64,000 bases of DNA, taken from positions 1 through 64,000 of the forward strand of contig NZ_FNPI01000018.1 in NCBI RefSeq assembly GCF_900107275.1. The letters run 5' to 3'. The stretch is from Evansella caseinilytica (GTDB lineage Bacteria; Bacillota; Bacilli; Bacillales; Salisediminibacteriaceae). Made by a program: the position numbers and the translations under genes. Shown here piece by piece: positions 1-8,414 of this stretch. Under the pieces are notes generated by a model. The model saw nothing but the letters and a program-made list of their open reading frames with translations. It was not told where the DNA came from and ran no database searches. The first letter of the stretch is position 1. Every line of letters begins with the position of its first letter.

Positions 1-1
1 A

Positions 2-778
2 TGGTTGAATCGTCCTAAAAGTGACCGTCAGAAAAGGCATGAAAAACTAAAGAAATTAATTCTACGTACACATATTGAATTCAAACAAAGATATGGTAGT
101 GTCAAAATTACTAAAACGCTCAAGAAGCGCGGAGTGAAAGTCAGTGAACGAACGGTTTCTAGAATTATGACTTCGAATAACTGGAAATCTTGTACTGTTA
201 AAAAATACAAAGCCACGACTAACTCAAAACATAAACATCCAGTCAGTAATAACATACTTAATCGTAAGTTCCAAGTGGATCAGCCTAATCGGTTCTGGGT
301 AACCGATATCACTTATATTTCCACCAACGAGGGCTGGTTGTATTTGGCGAGTGTCATGGATCTATATTCTCGTAGGATTGTTGGTTGGGCAATGGACAAA
401 ACTATGACAAAAGAGTTAGTTATTAATGCACTTAAAATGGCTTATAGACGACAAAAGCCAAAGCCAGGACTCATCCATCATTCAGATCGCGGCGTTCAAT
501 ATGCTTCGAGTGAATACCAAAAACTATTAAACAAGTACAAAATGATTGGTAGTATGAGCCGAAAAGGAAACTGTTATGACAATGCTTGTATTGAATCTTT
601 TCATGGGATTCTAAAACGAGAGCTGGTCTACCAAACAAAGTTTAGGACTAGATCTGAAGCAAGAAAATCGACCTTTGAATACATCGAGTTTTTCTATAAC
701 TCAAAACGAATTCATTCTACACTCGATTATCACACACCAAATGAATTCGAGAAAAAATATCATCTAACAGCAGCATAG
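2..778 (+). CDS. IS3-family transposase OrfB (DDE integrase core), 5' end outside window
   Basis: This is the catalytic half of an IS3/IS150-type transposase. The DDE triad is visible in the order TDITYI, HHSDRGVQYAS and NACIESFHG, followed by the family's C-terminal FYNSKRIHSTLDYHTPNEF. An HTH_21-like segment (KQRYGSVKITKTL) precedes the rve core. The frame is open back to base 2, reading W-L-N-R-P-K, and family members carry about 20-30 more residues before this point, normally made by frameshifting from orfA. The visible part has no stops or frameshifts, so it could be active if the missing left part is intact. Subgroup (IS150 or IS3) was not settled. Confidence 0.93.
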   Translation, partial: WLNRPKSDRQKRHEKLKKLILRTHIEFKQRYGSVKITKTLKKRGVKVSERTVSRIMTSNNWKSCTVKKYKATTNSKHKHPVSNNILNRKFQVDQPNRFWVTDITYISTNEGWLYLASVMDLYSRRIVGWAMDKTMTKELVINALKMAYRRQKPKPGLIHHSDRGVQYASSEYQKLLNKYKMIGSMSRKGNCYDNACIESFHGILKRELVYQTKFRTRSEARKSTFEYIEFFYNSKRIHSTLDYHTPNEFEKKYHLTAA

Positions 779-785
779 AATCTAC

Positions 786-834
786 CTTTCATAAAAAGGT
801 TTAAAATGCTCTTCTTTAAACTTTTTTATGAAAG
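786..834 (+). terminator. IS transposase terminator hairpin
   Basis: Arms at 786-805 and 815-834 form a 20-bp stem with one G-T wobble (CTTTCATAAAAAGGTTTAAA at left) and a 9-base loop, 8 bases after the transposase stop. It is AT-rich and symmetric, so it could act on both strands and shield the IS from outside transcription. Confidence 0.6.
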
Positions 835-1014
835 CCACCAAGCGAAAGCGCGGTAGAAAATCTGTGTCTATTTTCTTGACGTAGTATCACTCCTTCACGA
901 TATTACATATGATAACATATAGGGAAGTAGGGTTGCACACATTTCAGCATATAGTATTGCATGAACAGAACAATCATTAAGACACATAAATCCATTAATA
1001 GGGGAACTATTTTT

Positions 1015-3903
1015 ATGGAAAACTTCATTCGCAGCTTAAAGGACTCTTTACATAAAGGATTTATTGATCACACTAAAATTAATCAAGGGAAATATCCTCC
1101 GAAGTTACTGATAAATAATATAGAAAAAAATGAGAATGTCCTGGGTTCTCTAATTGAGGAATTAGAGAAATGTGAGTCATTTATTTTTTCAGTTGCATTT
1201 ATAACGGAGAGTGGGCTCGCTGCATTAAAGTCTCATTTATGGGATCTTAGACAAAAGGGGATAAAAGGTCGCCTATTGACGTCCACGTTCCTAAGTTTTA
1301 ACCAACCGAAGATGTTCCGGGAATTGCTGAAGATAGAAAATGTGGAAGTACGGTTGACTGATATGAAAGGATTTCATTCAAAAGGATATATATTTAAACA
1401 TCGTACCCATTATTCCTTAATTGTCGGGAGCTCGAATCTGACTGCAAGTGCTTTAAAGGTGAACTATGAGTGGAACGTAAAGCTTACGTCTCATAAAAAT
1501 GGAGAGTTTATTCACCATTTCCGTGAACAGTTTGAGGGAGTGTGGGCAAAATCACAAGTCTTGACTGAGCAATGGATTAAAAAGTATGAAGAAAATTATG
1601 TTCCATTGATCAACTCAAAAGTCATTCATCAAATTAAAGATCCTGGCATTAGTTATGCTGGTAATGCTATTGAAGATGCCATGAAAATAGTTCCAAATAA
1701 AATGCAGGAAGCAGCATTGGAGCAAATTCATCAAGTACGTGCGCAAGGGCAAAATAAAGGGTTGGTTATATCAGCCACTGGAACAGGTAAAACATACTTA
1801 TCGGCATTTGATGTAAGGCGATTTAGGCCGAAACGAATGTTATTTATCGTTCATCGGGAACAAATTTTAACGAAAGCAAAAGAAGATTATCGTAAAATCT
1901 TAGGTGGTGTAGAAGAGGATTTTGGGTTGTTTTCGGGCACGAGTAGAGATCAAAACACAAAATATTTATTTGCCACCATTCAATCAATCTCAAGAGATAA
2001 TCACCTATGCCGATTCGAAAAGGATGAGTTTGATTACGTTTTAATTGATGAAGTGCATAAAGCAGGGGCCGAATCATATAAAAGAGTGATGGAGTATTTC
2101 ACTCCTAAATTTATGATGGGAATGACCGCAACGCCAGAACGTACCGATGGCTTTAATATTTATGAGCTTTTTGACTATAATATTGCGTATGAAATTCGCC
2201 TTCAAGAGGCACTTGAAGAAGAAATGCTTTGTCCGTTCCATTATTTTGGCGTAACCGATTTTGAATTGGATGGTCAATTAATTGATGATACCGCAATACT
2301 GAGTCAACTTGTTACAGAAGAACGTGTTCAACATATTATTGATAAAGTAAGTTACTACGGCTTCTCTGGAGATGAAGTAAGAGGTTTAATATTTTGCAGT
2401 AGGAAAGCGGAAGCAAAGGAGTTATCAAAAGCTCTCAATGAAAAAGGCTTCAATACAGCAGCTCTGACAGGGAATGACTCACAACAAGTAAGGGAGCAAC
2501 GAGTCAATCAGCTAGAAAGTGGTAGTCTTGATTACATTGTAACGGTGGACATTTTTAACGAAGGGATTGACATTCCAAGTGTAAATCAAGTTATCATGCT
2601 AAGACAAACGCAATCAAGCATTATTTTCATCCAACAACTAGGACGTGGTCTTCGTAAACATCAAACAAAAGAATTTGTTACCATTATCGATTTCATCGGT
2701 AACTACAAGAACAACTATCTGATTCCGACGGCTCTATCTGGAGATAAGTCAATGAACAAAGATAACACACGACGTCACACGAAAGATACTAGTTACATTA
2801 AGGGCGTATCAACAGTTAACTTTGAAGAGGTGGCTAAGAAGCAAATTTATAAATCGATTAATGATAGTAAGTTAACTAGCTTAAAAGTATTAAGAGATGC
2901 TTATATTGAACTGAAAAATAAATTGGGTCGCATTCCAAAGCTTATGGATTATATAACGTACCATTCTATTGATCCCAATGTCATTATTAATGAGTATAAT
3001 AGCTACTATCAATTTCTTTTAAAAATAGGGGAGGAACTTCCTGTATTAGATAAATATGAAAGCCAAGTGCTATCGATGTTATCCATTGAATTTTTAAATG
3101 GAAAACGGAGGCACGAACCACTCCTGTTAGAACAGCTTGTAAATCAAAGCTCTATTCATATCAAAGATTATCAACAACTACTTCAAAAGAATAATTGTAT
3201 TGTTGATGAGGCTACATTAAAGTCCATCATTCGTATTTTTGATCTTTCTTTTTTTACTCAATCAGATCAAAAAAAATATGGTGAGAAACCGATCGTGATT
3301 ACAGAAAACCAAACATATAAGCTTAATACGCATATGCAAAGTAGTTTACAAGAAAATCACTATTTCAAAGAGTATATTGAAGATGTTATTCAAACAGCTC
3401 TTACGTTCAGCAAGGACTACCCGTCAAATGAACCGTTAAAGCTTTATGGGAAGTATTCTAGAAAAGATGTTTGCCGCGTGTTAAATTGGGAAAACGATGA
3501 AAAAGGAACGATGTATGGATATAAAACGAAGCATGGAACTTGCCCGGTTTTTGTCACTTACCATAAAGATGAAGATGTGGAGTCCAGTGTTGCTTATGAG
3601 GATGAATTTATTAGCCCCGAGATTTTAAAGATGTTTTCTAAAAATAGCCGTACATTGAATTCTGCTGAGCTCCAGCCTATTATCTACTCTGAGGACAACA
3701 ACGTTGACATCCATGTCTTTGTAAAAAAAGATGATGCAGAGGGAAGGGACTTTTATTATTTAGGTAAAGCTGTAGTGGATCGGAATTCACTTGAACAAAC
3801 GACCATTCCAACAGCAAGTGGAGATCGCCCAATTGTAAAAATGAATTTATTAATGGAATACCCTATTAAACATAATATGTATCATTACTTAACGAGCAAG
3901 TAA
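1015..3903 (+). CDS. PLD-nuclease / SF2 helicase / DUF3427 fusion protein
   Basis: Domains run in order. A phospholipase-D-like nuclease half-site (H121-x-K123 in FHSKGYIF, then GSSNLT at about 138-143) is followed by an SF2 helicase with Walker A SATGTGKT (253-260), DEVH (345-348), MTATPERTDG and motif VI QQLGRGLRKH (about 540-549). The last 300 or so residues match the DUF3427 type (KLYGKYSRKDVCRVLNW, YLGKAVV). The start at 1015 is chosen because AGGGGAA lies 8 bases upstream; an in-frame ATG at 961 has no RBS. Such proteins are annotated as restriction-like helicases and are suspected in defence or DNA repair. It converges on a NUDIX gene, a neighbour I have seen for this family. No stop or frameshift is visible. 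The exact substrate is unknown. Confidence 0.85.
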   Translation: MENFIRSLKDSLHKGFIDHTKINQGKYPPKLLINNIEKNENVLGSLIEELEKCESFIFSVAFITESGLAALKSHLWDLRQKGIKGRLLTSTFLSFNQPKMFRELLKIENVEVRLTDMKGFHSKGYIFKHRTHYSLIVGSSNLTASALKVNYEWNVKLTSHKNGEFIHHFREQFEGVWAKSQVLTEQWIKKYEENYVPLINSKVIHQIKDPGISYAGNAIEDAMKIVPNKMQEAALEQIHQVRAQGQNKGLVISATGTGKTYLSAFDVRRFRPKRMLFIVHREQILTKAKEDYRKILGGVEEDFGLFSGTSRDQNTKYLFATIQSISRDNHLCRFEKDEFDYVLIDEVHKAGAESYKRVMEYFTPKFMMGMTATPERTDGFNIYELFDYNIAYEIRLQEALEEEMLCPFHYFGVTDFELDGQLIDDTAILSQLVTEERVQHIIDKVSYYGFSGDEVRGLIFCSRKAEAKELSKALNEKGFNTAALTGNDSQQVREQRVNQLESGSLDYIVTVDIFNEGIDIPSVNQVIMLRQTQSSIIFIQQLGRGLRKHQTKEFVTIIDFIGNYKNNYLIPTALSGDKSMNKDNTRRHTKDTSYIKGVSTVNFEEVAKKQIYKSINDSKLTSLKVLRDAYIELKNKLGRIPKLMDYITYHSIDPNVIINEYNSYYQFLLKIGEELPVLDKYESQVLSMLSIEFLNGKRRHEPLLLEQLVNQSSIHIKDYQQLLQKNNCIVDEATLKSIIRIFDLSFFTQSDQKKYGEKPIVITENQTYKLNTHMQSSLQENHYFKEYIEDVIQTALTFSKDYPSNEPLKLYGKYSRKDVCRVLNWENDEKGTMYGYKTKHGTCPVFVTYHKDEDVESSVAYEDEFISPEILKMFSKNSRTLNSAELQPIIYSEDNNVDIHVFVKKDDAEGRDFYYLGKAVVDRNSLEQTTIPTASGDRPIVKMNLLMEYPIKHNMYHYLTSK

Positions 3904-3947
3904 AACAGAAGGGGCTGTATGGGCTGTATCAAAAGCCAAAACAATAA

Positions 3948-4092
3948 GAGTCTGTTTAAAAAGGCAATGGCTCCGCACGATGCGCCGACTGCGAGAAAAC
4001 CACTCACAGCCGGCCTGAAAAGAATGCATCGGCTCCACCCATTGCTTCGTGCTTGTTCAAAAAGATAAAAACCGATCTTTTTGAACAAACAC
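3948..4092 (-). repeat. Structured dispersed repeat, copy R1
   Basis: Copy 1 of a roughly 145-bp family, canonical strand minus. Order on that strand: hairpin I (arms about 4049-4066 and 4075-4092), a spacer with GCAATG...CGATGC, hairpin II (stem 3984-3995/4003-4014, loop 7), then GCATCG...CATTGCC and a TTTTTAAACAGACTC end. On the canonical strand the imperfect pairs of hairpin II are all G-T wobbles. It lies 45 bases after the helicase stop. A 67-codon frame across it on the minus strand is a by-product of the repeat. Confidence 0.85.
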
Positions 4093-4109
4093 TATAAAAA
4101 AATATCATG

Positions 4110-4327
4110 GCAATAGCTCCGTGCTTGCCTCTTCATCTGCAAGCACAGCATCGATGACTATCCGTCGAGACAACTCGATGGGAAAGGCATCGTAGCTTTG
4201 CTGGTCGCTGCACGCTCGATAGGAAAAAACTGCTCCTATCGGGCTTTTGAAAAGATGCATCGGCTTCGCTCATTGCTCCAGCTTCAGGGTGTCTCAAAAG
4301 GGAAAAAACACCCTTTTGAGACACCCC
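4110..4327 (-). repeat. Composite relative of the dispersed repeat with a GGGTGTCTC hairpin
   Basis: The block has the same plan as R1 (GGCAAT near one end, GCATCG/CGATGC pair, inner hairpin CTCGATAGGA/TCCTATCGGG, then GGCTTCGCTCATTGCT) but ends in a different outer hairpin. That hairpin has arms 4287-4302 (GGGTGTCTCAAAAGGG) and 4311-4326 with an 8-base loop, and should terminate the adjacent NUDIX gene. The same outer hairpin recurs at 45775-45818. It sits only 17 bases from R1, so the two elements are nested or tandem. Confidence 0.65.
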
Positions 4328-4337
4328 CTTGTATTAT

Positions 4338-4742
4338 TCATTTACTTTTTTGAACGGTTTTTAACAGGTTATCGATAGTAGGAATATCAGCCGGGGCCCA
4401 TTCCAGTGATCTCAAATCCTCTTTGCTTGTCCATTCTAGTTTAGCATGTTCCTTTGCTTTAGGGTCTCCAGCAATGATTTTAGCTTTATACGTTAATAAA
4501 TTCACCGTTACTTTAGGGTATTCATGTACAATATCCTCTATTAGTTCAAAAACATCAATTGTACAGCCAAGTTCCTCTCTTATTTCACGTACAAGAGCGG
4601 CCTCAGGTGTTTCACCCTCTTCAATCTTACCACCTGGAAACTCCCACAAATTCGGTAGTGACATTGTTGGTGAACGAAGCGCACATAAGATTTCTTTATT
4701 ATCATTTTCTATGACAGCACCGACAACTCTAACTTTCTTCAT
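4338..4742 (-). CDS. MutT-like NUDIX (deoxy)nucleoside triphosphate pyrophosphohydrolase
   Basis: This 134-residue protein carries a complete Nudix box at residues 38-60: G-x5-E-x7-REIREELG, in [20 protein letters not shown]. Such enzymes hydrolyse nucleoside triphosphates, including oxidised or methylated ones, to monophosphate and pyrophosphate in the cytoplasm. AAAGGAG stands 8 bases before the ATG. It faces the helicase/DUF3427 gene tail to tail, with two repeat elements between them. Length is typical for the short MutT group. Substrate (8-oxo-dGTP, 5-methyl-dCTP or another) cannot be read from sequence. A hairpin just past the stop should terminate it. Confidence 0.9.
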   Translation of the reverse strand: MKKVRVVGAVIENDNKEILCALRSPTMSLPNLWEFPGGKIEEGETPEAALVREIREELGCTIDVFELIEDIVHEYPKVTVNLLTYKAKIIAGDPKAKEHAKLEWTSKEDLRSLEWAPADIPTIDNLLKTVQKSK

Positions 4743-4865
4743 GACTAATCTCCTTTTGATTAAGGGTAGTATATTACGTATCTTAACACAATGTATATTT
4801 CTTGAAAATGGGCCTTAATTAAATGAATATGTTAGAGTGTTACTGCCACTGCATTTTGACCAGAA

Positions 4866-4951
4866 ATGGATGGGCTCAGTTGTCCAGATTTTGCTAGATT
4901 ATCCTGACCAAAAAAGGGAAGCGGTCGGTGACCAAGCTTCCCTGATGTATT
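4866..4951 (-). repeat. Second repeat family, copy RB1 (terminator-like)
   Basis: This stretch closely resembles 58913-58998: both contain CTCAGTTG, a CCTGA-CCAAAAAAGGGAAGCGG-like core and GCTTCCCTGATGTATT. On the minus strand the core is a hairpin (AGGGAAGC...GCTTCCCT) followed by TTTTTT, the shape of a rho-independent terminator. The 4743-5168 gap holds this, a second terminator at 5081-5121 and otherwise nothing recognised, except that 5121-5170 weakly resembles 52026-52075. Confidence 0.6.
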
Positions 4952-5080
4952 AGATTTCAATATCATACATCTCACTTAACCGTAAATTGAGCTTTACCTG
5001 ATACGGTCCTACCGCTACATACCATAAGCGCGTTGGCCTGCTAATCCTAATAGGCAAGGCACATTTACATCTTGTCCTAG

Positions 5081-5121
5081 AAAAAGACGAAAAAATTCCT
5101 TGAATCCATCGCTTTTTCGTC
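5081..5121 (-). terminator. Terminator of the iron-siderophore binding-protein gene
   Basis: On the minus strand GACGAAAAA (5113-5121) pairs with TTTTTCGTC (5086-5094) and is followed by TTTTTC, 48 bases downstream of the binding-protein stop codon. Confidence 0.6.
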
Positions 5122-5168
5122 ACTTCCTTCCGCCTTTAACCAGCAGCCATCGCCTTTGGAATACCGCT

Positions 5169-6155
5169 TCATTCCTGAGTAAAAATCTCTTCAATATCAT
5201 CTAACATGATATTAGCAGCTATTACACCGCCAGCTGTGTTCCAGGTGATATCACTCACTTTATGGGTATTGCCTTCTTTAACAGCGTTTAGATTCTGCCA
5301 TAGGGGATCGTTTGTCCATTCTTCCTCAACCGCGATTGCATCGGCATATGTAAAATAGAACAATACATCTGCATCCATTTCAGGAATTAACTCTCTGTCT
5401 ACTTCAATCGCAAAATTTCCCATTTTATTGTCTTCAGTAAATAATTTCTCTTGGTGAGCGGCACGCTTAAAGCCAAGTTGCTCGAATACAACACCAGAAA
5501 AAGAATCTGTGTAGTAAATACGAGTAGGACGAGAGCTAAAGCGAACAATGGAAATTTCTTGGTTAACCTTATCTCCAAGAGTAGCTTTTAATTCTTCTAC
5601 TTTACTATCATATTCAGTCATTATTTCCTGCCCTTTTTCAACTAAGTTTAATGCTTTTGCATATAGTTCAAAGTTAATTTTCCAATCACCTGCAAGGTTC
5701 TCGGAAAAAACAGTTGGAGCAATCGCGTTTAATTGATTATACAAGTCTTCTTGACGAACTTTATTTCCGATAATTAAATCAGGCTGTAACTCGGCAATTT
5801 TTTCAACATTTACTTCATTTTCATCCCCGACAACTTCAACGCCATCCATGTCTGCACTAATGTGTTCGTACCAAGGATCTTGATCCCAAGACATGACAGC
5901 TCCTACAGGTTTAACCCCCAGCGCTAGCAATGCTTCTGTTCCTTCATTTGTTAAAATAACGACACGCTCTGGATTGGCCGGGATTTCAGTCGTACCCATC
6001 GCATGCTCTACGGAATAACTTGTAACTTCCGTTTCTGGTTCTTCTTCGTTTGATTCTTCTTTTGATGTCGTATCATTTGTGTTTCCGCAAGCTGCCAACA
6101 CAAAGAGTGATAATATTGTAAAGATTGAGAATACTAACTGCAATTTACCTTTCAT
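5169..6155 (-). CDS. Iron-siderophore ABC transporter substrate-binding lipoprotein
   Basis: A 328-residue class III (FecB/FhuD-type) binding protein that captures ferric siderophore outside the membrane. The N-terminus is a lipoprotein signal with lipobox LAAC (Cys23), then an acidic linker, then the periplasmic-binding fold (PERVVILTNEGTEALLALGV, IAELQPDLIIGNK). An AGGGGG stretch precedes the ATG. It is divergent from two permeases and an ATPase, so the transporter is complete across the divide. Palindromic Fur-type boxes in the shared intergenic region predict iron repression. The ligand (catecholate or hydroxamate) is not determined; similarity is nearest in feel to YfiY/FeuA proteins. 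Confidence 0.9.
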   Translation of the reverse strand: MKGKLQLVFSIFTILSLFVLAACGNTNDTTSKEESNEEEPETEVTSYSVEHAMGTTEIPANPERVVILTNEGTEALLALGVKPVGAVMSWDQDPWYEHISADMDGVEVVGDENEVNVEKIAELQPDLIIGNKVRQEDLYNQLNAIAPTVFSENLAGDWKINFELYAKALNLVEKGQEIMTEYDSKVEELKATLGDKVNQEISIVRFSSRPTRIYYTDSFSGVVFEQLGFKRAAHQEKLFTEDNKMGNFAIEVDRELIPEMDADVLFYFTYADAIAVEEEWTNDPLWQNLNAVKEGNTHKVSDITWNTAGGVIAANIMLDDIEEIFTQE

Positions 6156-6189
6156 TTCACATACCCCCTGATGCCGTAATGTTGTTTAA

Positions 6190-6206
6190 TTGATAATCGT
6201 TATCAA
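6190..6206. promoter_or_regulatory. Fur box 1, binding-protein side
   Basis: TTGATAATCGTTATCAA is a palindrome matching the Fur 7-1-7 pattern TGATAATnATTATCA with one change. It lies 35 bases before the binding-protein start. Confidence 0.8.
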
Positions 6207-6255
6207 CCCGTAATCACTATTCTAAATAGGAAGAAAAAAACTGTCAACATATAAT

Positions 6256-6279
6256 TGAAAATAATTTTCATTATCATTG
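6256..6279. promoter_or_regulatory. Fur box 2, permease side
   Basis: TGAAAATAATTTTCA is a perfect 7-1-7 palindrome, followed by a further half site TTATCATTGA. It overlaps the -35 of the predicted permease promoter, so Fur binding should block RNA polymerase. Confidence 0.75.
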
Positions 6280-6305
6280 ACTGTATCATCCAGATCTTCT
6301 AAACT
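6277..6305 (+). promoter_or_regulatory. Sigma-A promoter of the siderophore permease operon
   Basis: TTGACT (6277-6282), a 17-base spacer and TAAACT (6300-6305) make a good housekeeping promoter 33 bases before the preferred permease start. Confidence 0.6.
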
Positions 6306-6338
6306 AACAATATATACTGATTGGGATGGATCATAGCA

Positions 6339-7343
6339 ATGGACAAAATATTGAATTCAAAAAGGATAATCATAATAGTCATCGTTACAATTGCTCTCAT
6401 CCTATTAATGGGGATGAGTATTATTTTGGGGTACACGGACACATCGATGATGTTAACATATGAAGCTTTTACCTCTTTTGATGGAAGCAATGAGCATTTA
6501 ATCATTCAAACGGTTCGTTTACCAAGAGCATTAATTGCAGCAGGCGTAGGTACTTCTCTTGCCATAGCAGGTGTGTATATGCAAACTTTGACCAAGAATC
6601 CCCTGGCATCCCCTGGAATATTTGGGGTAAATGCCGGAGCAAGCTTTGCGGTCGTTTGTGCTATTTCCTTCTTTAATGTTTCAAGTCTTAGCGCCTTTAC
6701 ATGGGTATCGTTTTTAGGTGCTGCGGTTGCGGCGCTAGCCGTATACGTTGTTGGTGGCGTGGGGAGACAAGGATTAACACCGATGAAAATAACACTTGCC
6801 GGAGCAGCGATAACGGCGTTATTTTCCTCGTTTACACAGGGGATTTTGGTGACAAATGAAGCAGCGCTTGATGAGGTCTTGTTTTGGTTATCTGGATCTA
6901 TCCAAGGAAGAAAGCTGGAAATGTTAGTGACCGTTTTCCCTTACTTGTTAATTGGCTGGCTGCTGGCTCTCGTTATGACCCCAATGATGAATGTATTAGC
7001 CATGGGGGATGATGTAGCTAAAGGGCTTGGGTTAAAGGTTGGACTGTTAAAACTAACGGTAGGATTGATTGTCATTTTACTTGCAGGAGGATCTGTTGCG
7101 GTTGCAGGACCAATTGGTTTTATTGGGATTGTCATTCCTCATATAGCCCGAAGTTTGATAGGCACGGATCACCGCTGGTTAGTACCTCTCGCAGGTCTTT
7201 TGGGGGGCGCTCTTTTATTGGCCGCAGATATAGGGGCTAGATATATTGTGATGCCTCAAGAAGTACCAGTTGGAGTAATGACGGCCTTCATTGGAACGCC
7301 ATTTTTTATCTATATTGCAAGGAAGGGGTTTAATAAAGGATGA
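6339..7343 (+). CDS. FecCD-family siderophore ABC permease, subunit 1
   Basis: A polytopic membrane protein of the BtuC/FecCD family that forms half of the iron-siderophore channel. Visible family marks are RLPRALIAAGVGTSLAIAG near the start, GDDVAKGLGLKVG (the ATPase-coupling region) and GPIGFIGIVIPHIARSLIG near the end. ATG 6339 is preferred because GGGATGG stands just upstream; an in-frame TTG at 6321 would add six residues. Its stop overlaps the next permease start (ATGA). The 334-residue length is normal. Expression should follow Fur box 2. Confidence 0.9.
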   Translation: MDKILNSKRIIIIVIVTIALILLMGMSIILGYTDTSMMLTYEAFTSFDGSNEHLIIQTVRLPRALIAAGVGTSLAIAGVYMQTLTKNPLASPGIFGVNAGASFAVVCAISFFNVSSLSAFTWVSFLGAAVAALAVYVVGGVGRQGLTPMKITLAGAAITALFSSFTQGILVTNEAALDEVLFWLSGSIQGRKLEMLVTVFPYLLIGWLLALVMTPMMNVLAMGDDVAKGLGLKVGLLKLTVGLIVILLAGGSVAVAGPIGFIGIVIPHIARSLIGTDHRWLVPLAGLLGGALLLAADIGARYIVMPQEVPVGVMTAFIGTPFFIYIARKGFNKG

Positions 7344-8395
7344 GAGGATATCGTAGCATTCGCATAGGTAAGGATAAGATATCCCTGCTTTTAGACAAAA
7401 ATGCCCTGGTAAAATTAATGTTCCTTGTTATGATCACTTTGGTCATTTTTATTATAAGTATTGGTTTAGGGCAAGTGAAGGTTCACCCATTCACAGTAAT
7501 CAGTCTGCTGTTTGGAGGCGGGACAGAGCTGGACCAGCTCGTCGTCTATCAGCTTCGATTACCAAGAATTTTTGCTGCCATGTTAGTGGGAATGGGATTA
7601 GCCGTAGCAGGGGGAATTCTCCAAGGCATGATTCGCAATCACCTGGCAGCGCCAGATACAATAGGCGTCACAGCTGGGGCGGGGATGGCGGTTGTGGCTT
7701 TTTTATGGCTTTTTAGTGACGAAAAGTATTCGTTAATTGTGAGTATAAAATGGCTGCCTGTCGCGGCTTTTGTAGGAGCTTCCATCGTTGCCTTTGCCGT
7801 ATATTTTTTATCATGGAAGGATGGCGTCACCCCTATTCGACTTGTGCTCATCGGAATAGGGATTTCAGCCCTGATGCAGGCGGGAACAACGATGTTTATG
7901 GTATTAGGCCCGATTTATATGGCAAGTCAAGCAAATATTTGGATTACAGGCAGCCTAAACAGCGTCACATGGGAGGAGGTAAATGTCCTTTTTCCAGTTA
8001 CCGTTGTATTGTTAATTCTGGCTTTTATCTCATCGCGCCATGTAAACGTCCAAGCGCTAGGAGAAGATATTGCAACAGGGGTTGGAAGTCCCGTTCAGCG
8101 TCATCGTTTTATTCTATTAATGATTAGCACAGGTTTAGTAGGGACAGCTGTTGCCGTTGCAGGCGGTATTGGATTTGTGGGACTGATGGCGCCACATATG
8201 GCCCGTAAGCTTGTTGGCTCTTCGTTTGGTTCCTTGTTGCCTGTATCTGCTTTTATAGGAGCCATTCTTGTGATGCTGGCAGATTTAATAGGACGTACAC
8301 TATTCTTACCATCCATTGTACCTGCTGGTGTATTTACTGCCACTTTAGGTGCTCCCTATTTTATTTATCTTTTGATGAAAACAAAAACCGGTTAG
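7340..8395 (+). CDS. FecCD-family siderophore ABC permease, subunit 2
   Basis: The second BtuC/FecCD-type permease (351 residues), starting inside the stop of the first, which implies translational coupling and a heterodimeric channel. Family marks include QLRLPRIFAAMLVGMGLAVAG, ALGEDIATGVGSPVQ and GFVGLMAPHMARKLVG. About nine to ten hydrophobic segments are present. The N-terminus is longer and basic (MRGYRSIRIGKDK), as in FecD/YfhA-like subunits. The ATPase follows 10-20 bases later. No defect is seen. Confidence 0.9.
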   Translation: MRGYRSIRIGKDKISLLLDKNALVKLMFLVMITLVIFIISIGLGQVKVHPFTVISLLFGGGTELDQLVVYQLRLPRIFAAMLVGMGLAVAGGILQGMIRNHLAAPDTIGVTAGAGMAVVAFLWLFSDEKYSLIVSIKWLPVAAFVGASIVAFAVYFLSWKDGVTPIRLVLIGIGISALMQAGTTMFMVLGPIYMASQANIWITGSLNSVTWEEVNVLFPVTVVLLILAFISSRHVNVQALGEDIATGVGSPVQRHRFILLMISTGLVGTAVAVAGGIGFVGLMAPHMARKLVGSSFGSLLPVSAFIGAILVMLADLIGRTLFLPSIVPAGVFTATLGAPYFIYLLMKTKTG

Positions 8396-8414
8396 TAGAA
8401 GGGGGATGGCGTGC

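Larger units (their letters stand above)
1..889 (+). mobile_element. IS3-family insertion sequence, right part
   Basis: The transposase reading frame is followed by a 20-bp stem hairpin and then, at 864-889, a sequence whose reverse complement begins TGATACTACGTCAAGAAAAT. That is compatible with an IS3-type terminal inverted repeat, which begins TG and ends CA. The left end lies outside the window, so the repeat match and target duplication cannot be checked. The right boundary at 889 is inferred from the terminal CA only. Confidence 0.7.

Noticed and set aside
961-1014. Upstream ATG for the helicase
   Set aside because: No RBS before 961, whereas AGGGGAA precedes 1015.
3885-4088. 67-codon minus-strand frame across repeat R1, echoed by similar frames in R2, R3 and R5
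   Set aside because: The similarity between these frames comes from the shared repeat DNA; no RBS, and hairpin arms cover much of it.
4133-4324. 63-codon minus-strand frame between R1 and the NUDIX gene
   Set aside because: It lies wholly in the composite repeat and terminator and has no RBS.
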